Origin: Acidimicrobiales bacterium
GTDB taxonomy: Bacteria > Actinomycetota > Acidimicrobiia > Acidimicrobiales > Poriferisodaliceae
Length of the DNA stretch: 10,238 nt
Assembly: GCA_020631315.1 (NCBI GenBank)
Contig: JAHDHM010000101.1
Location: forward strand, 1-10,238
Reading direction: 5' to 3'
Below are positions 1 to 5,267 of this stretch, piece after piece; within the stretch, counting starts at the first letter, position 1; every line of letters starts with the position of its first letter. Both the position numbers and the translations under genes were made by a program. The notes under the pieces are model-generated. The model was not told where the DNA came from. It did not search any database and saw nothing but the letters and a program-made list of their open reading frames with translations.

Positions 1-55
1 GTCACTGCCGCGGCGCACTGTCACTGCCGCGGCGCACTGTCACTGCCGCGGCGCA
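1..55. repeat. 19-bp tandem direct repeat, about 2.9 copies, open at left edge
   Basis: The unit gtcactgccgcggcgcact occurs perfectly at 1-19 and 20-38, and its first 17 bases recur at 39-55 before the sequence diverges. The array touches the left edge, so the true copy number is unknown. Each unit contains the palindrome ccgcgg. It lies just upstream of a hairpin terminator, so it probably sits at the 3' end of, or just after, a gene outside the window. The copies are identical, which suggests recent duplication or slippage. Confidence 0.85.
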
Positions 56-80
56 TCTCGCAGCCGAACATCTGAGACGC

Positions 81-121
81 TGGTGCTCCCGGGATCCTGA
101 TCCCGGGAGCATCGCTGTTTT
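81..121 (+). terminator. Rho-independent terminator of the upstream unit
   Basis: A perfect 11-bp inverted repeat (84-94 tgctcccggga, 101-111 tcccgggagca) encloses a 6-base spacer whose outer bases can also pair, giving a 12-bp stem with a CCTG tetraloop. G-T and G-C pairs at 81-83/112-114 can lengthen the stem. A ctgtttt run follows at 115-121. The strong GC stem followed by a T-run on the plus strand fits an intrinsic terminator for a plus-strand gene ending left of the window. It also separates that unit from the DUF4012 gene, which starts 45 bases later. Confidence 0.75.
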
Positions 122-165
122 GGCGGCACCCTTTCGTTTCGCTGCCACGTCCCGACAGGAGGACG

Positions 166-1926
166 GTGACCACCACGTCGCGCGTCGCGTCGCTTCCACG
201 GCCTCGTCTGGCCACCGTCTTCGGTGTCGTCCTGTTGATCGTCGTCATCTGGGCGATCTTCGCTGCGATCCAGGGTCTGGCCGCCCGGTCGGCCCTGGAG
301 AACGCCGAGACAGCGCTGCGCTCGGTGGAACAGAGCGTGACCGTCGAAGCGGTGCTCGATGGCACGGCATCGAGTGATCTGGCCGAGGCGCGCGACGCGC
401 TCGCCACTGCCGACGACGAGCTCGGCGCCCGCGTCCTCAGCCCGATTCGCGTGCTGCCTGTGCTCGGCCGCCAGTTGACGAGCGCCCGTGCGCTGTCGGG
501 GGCCGGGCTCACCGTGCTCGACGCGGCCATCGACGCCAGCGACGACGCCCAGCTGCTGCTCGACGGCGTGTTGGCCCGAGATGATCGGTCGGCGGCGTTG
601 CGGGAGCTGGAGAACATCTTCCGCGCCGCCCACGTCGAGGTGACCTCGGTCGACCTGGGCCCGTCGGAGGGTCTGATCGGTCCGATCAGGTCGGCGCGTT
701 CGGATCTGGTCGACGATCTCGCGAGCGCAGCCGAGCAGCTCGACCGTGGCGCCGAGGTCACCGCCGGTCTCGCGGACTTCCTCGACGGTCCGCGGCGCTA
801 CCTGCTGGGTGCCGCCAACAACGCCGAGATGCGTGCGGGACAGGGAGCGGTGCTCAGCGCCGGTCTGCTGCTGGCCCAGGACGGCGCGATCATCGCGACG
901 GAGATGAAGCCGGTCTGGGATCGGGTCGTCACCGAGCCCGTGGCGATCTCCGATGTCGACCTCGAGGCTCGTTGGGGCTGGCTCATCGACGGTCAGGAGT
1001 GGTTGCTGACGTCGATGTCGCCCCGCCTCGACGCAACGGCGCCTCTGTTGGCGGACATGTGGGTCGCATCAGGGGAGCCCGAGGTCGACGGGGTCATCGT
1101 CGTCGATCCGTTCGCCCTGCGGGCGCTCCTGCGGGCCGTGGGTCCGGTCGAGGCCGGAGGTCGCACCATCGGTTCCGAGGAGGTGCTGGATCTGCTGCTG
1201 CACGAGCAGTACCTCGACGTCCAGTTCGGCGACAGTGACCAGTTCGCCCGGCGCGAGCGGCTGTCGGACATCGCTCCTGCTGTCCTGCAGGCCTTCTTCG
1301 AGCGTGATGTCGACCTGAGCACCCTGGTGCGCGAGCTCGACGCAGTGGTACGCGGCCGTCATCTGATGGCGTGGTCGTCGGGCCCCGACGCCCGCCTCTG
1401 GGAAGCGGCCGGGGCAGACGGGGGACTCGATGACGACTCGATGCTCTTGTCCGTCATCAACCGAGGGCCGAACAAGCTCGACTACTTCCAGTACGTCGAT
1501 TCGACCGTCGAGGTCACCCCCGATGGCGACGGCTGGTCGGTGAGGGTCACGTCGACCATCGTGAACCGTACGCCCGATGGTCTTCCTCGCTACGTCGCCG
1601 GACCCATCCTCGACAGCCCGACGCCGCGTAGCTGGTACCGCGGCATCGTCACGCTCAACATCCCCGGCTCGGCGACCAACGGACGCATCGACGGCGTCGA
1701 GTCGTTGACGGTCGTCGGCGCCGATGGCGCCACTCGTGTGCTCGGCACAGAGATACTGGTCGCTCCCGACGATGTCGCCACCGTGGTGTTCGAGTTCGAC
1801 CTGCCGAGTTCAGTCGCGAGCTTCATGATCGAGCCCTCTGCTCGCTTCCCTCTCGAGACATGGACCACTCCTGGCGGAGCGAGAGTCGAGACGGGCCTCG
1901 GGTTCGAGGTCGAACTGATCCAGTGA
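166..1926 (+). CDS. Membrane-anchored DUF4012 family protein
   Basis: A 586-residue protein of the DUF4012 family, whose biochemical role is not established; members are frequent beside polysaccharide genes in actinobacteria. It starts at GTG 166, preceded by AGGAGG at 157-162. The spacing of only three bases is short, but no better in-frame start follows. A short basic N-terminus leads into one membrane helix at about residues 15-35, after which the chain has no further obvious membrane segment. The bulk is therefore probably outside the cell. The family's recognisable block is the 'YLLGAANNAEMRAGQGAV' stretch from Tyr212 to about residue 229, related to the usual 'NNAELRATGG' signature. A later family-like segment is 'NRGPNKLDYF' with Asn436-Tyr440, leading into a beta-rich C-terminus. 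An upstream terminator and the 229-bp gap downstream suggest it is transcribed on its own or reads through to the hydrolase gene. Family assignment is fairly secure; any role in surface-polymer assembly is inferred from context. Confidence 0.85.
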   Translation: MTTTSRVASLPRPRLATVFGVVLLIVVIWAIFAAIQGLAARSALENAETALRSVEQSVTVEAVLDGTASSDLAEARDALATADDELGARVLSPIRVLPVLGRQLTSARALSGAGLTVLDAAIDASDDAQLLLDGVLARDDRSAALRELENIFRAAHVEVTSVDLGPSEGLIGPIRSARSDLVDDLASAAEQLDRGAEVTAGLADFLDGPRRYLLGAANNAEMRAGQGAVLSAGLLLAQDGAIIATEMKPVWDRVVTEPVAISDVDLEARWGWLIDGQEWLLTSMSPRLDATAPLLADMWVASGEPEVDGVIVVDPFALRALLRAVGPVEAGGRTIGSEEVLDLLLHEQYLDVQFGDSDQFARRERLSDIAPAVLQAFFERDVDLSTLVRELDAVVRGRHLMAWSSGPDARLWEAAGADGGLDDDSMLLSVINRGPNKLDYFQYVDSTVEVTPDGDGWSVRVTSTIVNRTPDGLPRYVAGPILDSPTPRSWYRGIVTLNIPGSATNGRIDGVESLTVVGADGATRVLGTEILVAPDDVATVVFEFDLPSSVASFMIEPSARFPLETWTTPGGARVETGLGFEVELIQ

Positions 1927-1943
1927 TTGATATGTGACGGAGG

Positions 1944-1973
1944 TTGTAACACTGTTGCGACGCTGGGTAGGGT
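1944..1973 (+). promoter_or_regulatory. Candidate promoter for the GH26-like gene
   Basis: TTGTAA at 1944-1949 and TAGGGT at 1968-1973 are separated by 18 bases. They resemble a sigma-70/SigA -35 box (TTGACA) and an actinobacterial TANNNT -10 box. Transcription would begin near 1980 and leave a leader of about 175 bases before the ATG at 2156, containing the hairpin at 2089-2112. This comes from inspection only, and a chance match is possible in a gap of this size. Confidence 0.4.
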
Positions 1974-2056
1974 TTCGCCTCGTTATGCGCACGCATCGTG
2001 GACAACCGGCGTACCGCGACCCCCACGATCCGGCTTTTCTTGCCAATACTGTTACA
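1945..2056. promoter_or_regulatory. Inverted pair of 13-bp TGTAACA motifs
   Basis: TGTAACACTGTTG at 1945-1957 recurs on the opposite strand at 2044-2056, where the reverse complement reads TGTAACAGTATTG. Eleven of 13 bases agree, and the two copies lie 99 bp apart in opposite orientation. The left copy overlaps the candidate -35 box. These AT-richer words stand out from the GC-rich surroundings and could be a paired operator. I do not recognise the regulator. Confidence 0.35.
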
Positions 2057-2088
2057 GAACCGGTCGCCATCGGTCGACGGGAACCCTG

Positions 2089-2112
2089 TCGAGGCGACAA
2101 CGGTCGCCTCGA
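2089..2112 (+). other. Perfect 10-bp hairpin in the leader of the GH26-like gene
   Basis: tcgaggcgac (2089-2098) and gtcgcctcga (2103-2112) are exact reverse complements around an AACG loop. No T-run follows, so an intrinsic terminator is unlikely. The hairpin ends 43 bases before the ATG and leaves the ribosome site (GGGAG, 2140-2144) exposed. It could stabilise the mRNA or be a protein-binding site. I recognise no riboswitch class. Confidence 0.5.
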
Positions 2113-2155
2113 GTCACGAACCAACCAGCGCGGGCGAATGGGAGTCATCTGATCC

Positions 2156-4057
2156 ATGCGACGCTTCGTCTCTCTTCTCGCCGCTGTCACCCTGATCGCC
2201 TCGGGACTCGCCTTTGTCGGCTCGTCACCCGTCGGCGCCTCGAGCGGCCTTCCTCCGACCGGCATCCATGCCGGCACCCCAGCTCGAGCCGCCTCCTACG
2301 AGGCATGGCTCGGCTCGTCGCTGCAGTCGACGACCTCGTTCGTCGAGAGCACCACCTGGCAGGGTCTGATCGATGCATCGGACTACATGACCGCGCACTG
2401 GTCGGGTGATCCTCGCATCCACGTCTACAGCATGATGCCGTTCCCGGCCGGTGGCTCCTACGCCGTCGGCAACACGGGTGCCTACGACGGCTATCTCCGC
2501 CAGATGGCCGAGAACATGGCCCGCAACGATCCGGACGCCATCATCCGTCCTGCGTGGGAGCACAACGGTGACTGGTTCTACTGGTCCTCCAACCCGGATC
2601 CAGCGGGGTACGCCTCGTACTTCCGTCGCATCGTCGACATCTTCCGCTCGGTTCCGGGCCAGCAGTTCAAGTTCGACTGGGGCGTGAGCCTGCGGCCGGT
2701 GGCGGTCAACGAAGCCTCCTATCCCGGCGACGCCTACGTCGACTTCATCGGCATGTCGGTGTACGACGGCTCTTGGGGCCCGACCCAGGTGGACGAGGTC
2801 TCACGCTGGAACCAGTGGCTGACCAACGCAGCCGGCCTCAACTGGCAGAAGTCGTTCGCCCAGGCCCGCGGCAAGCAGATGTCGTATGCGGAGTGGGGCG
2901 TGAGCAGCACGCAGTACTCGGGGGTGAACCCTGACAACGCGTACTTCATCCAGCAGTTCCACTCGTGGCTCGTCCAGAACGCCTCGATGATCGGGTACGC
3001 GAACCTGCTCGACACCGACACCGCCGTCGGAACACGGCACGCACTCAGCACCGCGGACACGATGTTCCCGAACGCCGCAGCGACGTACCGGTCGTTGTGG
3101 AGTGGCAGCCCCGTCGTGACGCCGACCACCGCCGCGCCCACCACGGCGGCGCCGACCACGGCTGCTCCGCCGACCACGTCGCCCCCAGCCACGGCAGCTC
3201 CCACGACCACACCAGCACCCACCACCACACAAGCACCCACCACCACGGTGCCGCCGACCGGGCCCTACGCCTGCCGGACACCCTCGAACCCGACGTCGTC
3301 GCCGAACCAGGGAGCAGGAACCGGCTATTGGATCCTGGACCGGTCGGGTCGTGTCGACGCCGTCGGGCTCGTTCACCACGGCGATCTCACCACCCGTGGG
3401 GTCAACGCCCGGGGCGTCGCCATCACTGCGACTGCCGCAGGCGACGGTTACTGGATCCTCGATTCGAACGACGCTGTCCATGCCTTCGGTGCTGCCAGGG
3501 ACCTCGGTGATCCGGCGTCGCTCGGCCTCAGCGTCGACGGTGTCGCGCTGAACCGGGGTACCGGTGGCTACTGGGTCGTCGGTTCCGACGGCGGCGTCTT
3601 CTCGTTCGGGGTGCCGTTCCACGGCAGCATGGGCGGAGTCCGGCTCAACGCTCCGGTGAACGGCATGCAGTCCACACCTGACGGCGATGGCTACTGGCTC
3701 GTTGCCTCCGACGGTGGCGTCTTCGCCTTCGGATCGGCTCAGTTCCTCGGCTCGACCGGAGGTCTTCGGCTCGACGCCCCGGTCCTCTCGCTCGCGAGTC
3801 GCCCGGACAACCGTGGCTACTGGCTCTTCGCCTCCGACGGCGGCATCTTCGCCTTCGGGACGCAGTTCCACGGCTCACTGCCCGGAACGGGTCTGTGCGG
3901 ACTCGCTGATGCGAAGAAGATGCAGCCCACTCGAACCGGCAACGGCTACTGGCTGATGACGGCCGATGGGCGGGTGTTCGCGTTCGGTGATGCACCCGAT
4001 CGGGGAGACCGTCCCGACACCAGCTCGCTGACCGCAGTGGACTTCGCGGCCGTCTGA
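2156..4057 (+). CDS. Secreted GH26-like glycoside hydrolase with Thr/Pro linker and C-terminal six-repeat domain
   Basis: A 633-residue exported protein starting at ATG 2156, with GGGAG 11 bases upstream. Residues 1-28 form a signal peptide (MRRF, a hydrophobic core, likely cleavage after Ala28). Residues about 31-315 resemble the GH26 beta-mannanase/endoglucanase fold. The acid/base region is 'RPAWEHNGDWFYW' with Glu135, and the likely nucleophile is Glu246 in 'MSYAEWGVSS'. Residues 318-370 are a Thr/Pro/Ala linker. Residues 390-633 hold six repeats of about 41 residues, each starting Gly-Tyr-Trp and carrying an 'SDGGVFAFG'-like core, probably a beta-propeller. The protein has only two cysteines, Cys373 and Cys581, which could form a disulfide bracing the repeat domain. 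There is no LPXTG signal or C-terminal membrane anchor. Its place in a polysaccharide locus suggests it cuts or trims the locus's own polymer, but the substrate cannot be read from sequence. The fold assignment is good; GH26 versus a neighbouring clan GH-A family is less sure. Confidence 0.8.
   Translation: MRRFVSLLAAVTLIASGLAFVGSSPVGASSGLPPTGIHAGTPARAASYEAWLGSSLQSTTSFVESTTWQGLIDASDYMTAHWSGDPRIHVYSMMPFPAGGSYAVGNTGAYDGYLRQMAENMARNDPDAIIRPAWEHNGDWFYWSSNPDPAGYASYFRRIVDIFRSVPGQQFKFDWGVSLRPVAVNEASYPGDAYVDFIGMSVYDGSWGPTQVDEVSRWNQWLTNAAGLNWQKSFAQARGKQMSYAEWGVSSTQYSGVNPDNAYFIQQFHSWLVQNASMIGYANLLDTDTAVGTRHALSTADTMFPNAAATYRSLWSGSPVVTPTTAAPTTAAPTTAAPPTTSPPATAAPTTTPAPTTTQAPTTTVPPTGPYACRTPSNPTSSPNQGAGTGYWILDRSGRVDAVGLVHHGDLTTRGVNARGVAITATAAGDGYWILDSNDAVHAFGAARDLGDPASLGLSVDGVALNRGTGGYWVVGSDGGVFSFGVPFHGSMGGVRLNAPVNGMQSTPDGDGYWLVASDGGVFAFGSAQFLGSTGGLRLDAPVLSLASRPDNRGYWLFASDGGIFAFGTQFHGSLPGTGLCGLADAKKMQPTRTGNGYWLMTADGRVFAFGDAPDRGDRPDTSSLTAVDFAAV
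3107..3265 (+). repeat. Low-complexity Thr/Pro/Ala linker coding region
   Basis: Codes for residues 318-370 of the GH26-like protein. The stretch is made of short units such as PTTAA, APTTT and PPTT, so the DNA is a degenerate run of accacc/gccgcc-type words. Such linkers are flexible, often O-glycosylated in actinobacteria, and separate catalytic from accessory domains. The DNA could vary in length between strains through slippage. Confidence 0.85.
3323..4054 (+). repeat. Six tandem GYW repeats of about 41 codons (probable beta-propeller)
   Basis: Repeat units begin at 3323, 3446, 3566, 3689, 3815 and 3944, encoding residues 390, 431, 471, 512, 554 and 597 onward. The consensus is GYW-hydrophobic-hydrophobic-x-SDGGVFAFG, then a 'FhGS.GG.RL.APV' half in the better-conserved copies. 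Units 3-5 are closest to the consensus, units 1 and 2 are diverged, and unit 6 is truncated at 37 residues and ends the protein. Unit length and the Trp/Gly pattern suit four-stranded propeller blades; this fold is inferred. Confidence 0.8.
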
Positions 4058-4066
4058 ACGTTCGGC

Positions 4067-5176
4067 TCAGCGCTCGTAGACGCGCTCGAGGGCGTCGCAC
4101 TGCGCGGACATGCGGTAGCGGGAGTCGACGGTCATCCGTCCGTTGGCTCGCAAGCGATCCCGCAGTGCGGCGTCCCGGAGCACGCTCGACAGCGTCGTGG
4201 CGAGTGAATCGGCAGATCCCGGCTCGAAGAGAAGTCCGTCGTGGCCGTCGGTGATCACTTCGGCGGGACCTGCGGCATCGGCTGCCACGACCGCGGTGTC
4301 GGTCGCCATCGCTTCGATCACGGCCAGTCCGAAGGGCTCGTTGTCCGTCGCGAGCACTGCGACATCAGCGCCGCTGAGCAGACCAGCGACGTCGTCTCGG
4401 CGTCCGAGCGTCGTGACACCGAGGGCTGCTGCTCGTTCCACGATCTGCTCGGCGTAGACCTCTGCACCCGGGTGGGGGCCGCCGACGAGCACGAGTTGAG
4501 CATCCGTCGGTTCCAAGGCCGCCCACGCATCGAGGAGGAGATCGTGTCGTTTCATCGGGTCGAGTCGTGCCACGGAGACGACCGTCGTCTTCCCGGGATC
4601 ACCGGTCACCACCGGATCGGTGAGCTGCATCGCCGTCCCGTTCGGGATGATCACGACGTCTCCGTCGTCGGGAACGCATCGAGCGACCGACGCCGAGATG
4701 GCGACCGTCACGTCGGCGAGGCGGGCGATCACACCGAGGATCCGGCGTCCCAGCCCCGGCTCCACGAGGTCGTGCAGGTGTGCGATGGATCGGCGCCGCC
4801 GCAACCTCGAGGCGGTGACCACCTCGAGGTGGGTCGCCATCGAGTTCGAGTGGACCACGTCGGCGCGTCCGACGACGCGAGCGAGCCGCAAGGTGTTCGT
4901 CGCCGTCACCGCCAGCTCTCGAGCGATGCCGAGCGCTCCGGGCCGACCGCCGTCCGAGGTGCGGATCCCTCGGTGCTCCGGAAGGTCGATCGGCACGAAG
5001 CCGAGTCGTCTCGTCGCACATGCGGCCTCGAGAGGCCCACCCGGCCGGCCGGCGATCTCGACCGACCAGCCGCGCGCCGCGAGTTCGACCCCTGCGTCGA
5101 GCATGAGGAGCTCGGCGCCGTAGGCGGTGGCGGCGTCGGTCACGATGAGCAACCGGCGACCTTGAACAGCGCTCAT
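4067..5176 (-). CDS. GT4-family (GT-B fold) glycosyltransferase
   Basis: A 369-residue cytoplasmic glycosyltransferase that would move a sugar from a nucleotide donor onto a growing, probably lipid-linked, glycan. The N-terminal half opens with a Rossmann strand ('RRLLIVTDAATAYGAELL', with the Gly20-Ala21-Glu22 turn) and includes 'DVVHSNSMATH' and 'HLHDLVEPG' stretches typical of acceptor domains. The C-terminal half has 'VVSVARLDPMKRHDLLL' with the usual donor-phosphate residues Arg204 and Lys209. The retaining-GT EX7E motif is intact, at Glu280 and Glu288. Length is normal for GT4. The ATG at 5176 has only a distant GGAGAG upstream, and a TACTCT -10-like box lies about ten bases from it, so a very short leader is possible. 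It is divergent from the Wzz/BY-kinase gene and converges on the hydrolase gene with a 9-bp gap. Donor sugar and linkage cannot be predicted. Confidence 0.9.
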   Translation of the reverse strand: MSAVQGRRLLIVTDAATAYGAELLMLDAGVELAARGWSVEIAGRPGGPLEAACATRRLGFVPIDLPEHRGIRTSDGGRPGALGIARELAVTATNTLRLARVVGRADVVHSNSMATHLEVVTASRLRRRRSIAHLHDLVEPGLGRRILGVIARLADVTVAISASVARCVPDDGDVVIIPNGTAMQLTDPVVTGDPGKTTVVSVARLDPMKRHDLLLDAWAALEPTDAQLVLVGGPHPGAEVYAEQIVERAAALGVTTLGRRDDVAGLLSGADVAVLATDNEPFGLAVIEAMATDTAVVAADAAGPAEVITDGHDGLLFEPGSADSLATTLSSVLRDAALRDRLRANGRMTVDSRYRMSAQCDALERVYER

Positions 5177-5183
5177 TCGGGCC

Positions 5184-5195
5184 GAGAGTACTCTC
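5184..5195 (-). promoter_or_regulatory. Palindrome GAGAGTACTCTC with minus-strand -10-like TACTCT
   Basis: A perfect 12-bp palindrome lies 8-19 bases upstream of the minus-strand glycosyltransferase start. Read on the minus strand, TACTCT (positions 5190 to 5185) fits the actinobacterial TANNNT -10 pattern. It would start transcription about two bases before the ATG, giving a nearly leaderless mRNA. The -35 region is not convincing. The palindrome might also be an operator. Confidence 0.4.
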
Positions 5196-5217
5196 CGCGA
5201 CCTGCGCGTCCGGGCAG

Positions 5218-5229
5218 GTACTCTCGCGA
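5218..5229 (+). promoter_or_regulatory. GTACTCTC-GCGA copy with plus-strand -10-like TACTCT
   Basis: GTACTCTC at 5218-5225 repeats the same eight bases at 5188-5195, exactly 30 bp away. Both are followed by GCGA, with one extra C in the left copy. TACTCT at 5219-5224 fits a TANNNT -10 box and would start transcription near 5231, leaving about 36 bases of leader before GTG 5268. No good -35 box is seen. The 30-bp phasing, close to three helical turns, would suit a regulator shared by both genes. Confidence 0.4.
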
Positions 5230-5257
5230 ACTTGGCGCACGCCGTGCGCTGCGAACT

Positions 5258-5262
5258 GGAGG
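5258..5262 (+). promoter_or_regulatory. Ribosome binding site GGAGG that sets the start of the Wzz/BY-kinase gene
   Basis: GGAGG at 5258-5262 lies five bases before GTG 5268, an ideal Shine-Dalgarno arrangement. The upstream in-frame candidates, TTG 5232 and GTG 5244, have no comparable site. Starting at 5268 gives 'MDLRELRLALRRHW', the short basic cytoplasmic lead expected before the first Wzz membrane helix. Confidence 0.8.
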
Positions 5263-5267
5263 ACCTC

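Noticed and set aside
1..55. CRISPR array at the left edge
   Set aside because: The 19-bp copies are directly adjacent with no unique spacers, so this is a simple tandem repeat.
1931..1951. CRP-like site starting TGTGA near 1934
   Set aside because: The second half-site TCACA is missing, so only half the motif matches.
2089..2112. Terminator of the DUF4012 gene at the leader hairpin
   Set aside because: No T-run follows the stem, and it lies 160 bases after the DUF4012 stop and inside the deduced leader of the next gene.
1934..2152. 72-codon open frame filling the gap before the hydrolase and ending three bases before its ATG
   Set aside because: No ribosome site precedes its GTG, the product is Arg-rich with no motif, and it covers the candidate promoter, paired motifs and hairpin. 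A leader peptide is not excluded but is unsupported.
2801..3871. 356-codon minus-strand open frame opposite the hydrolase
   Set aside because: Its Gly/Arg-rich middle is just the complement of the Thr/Pro linker codons. The plus-strand protein has a signal peptide, catalytic residues and repeats.
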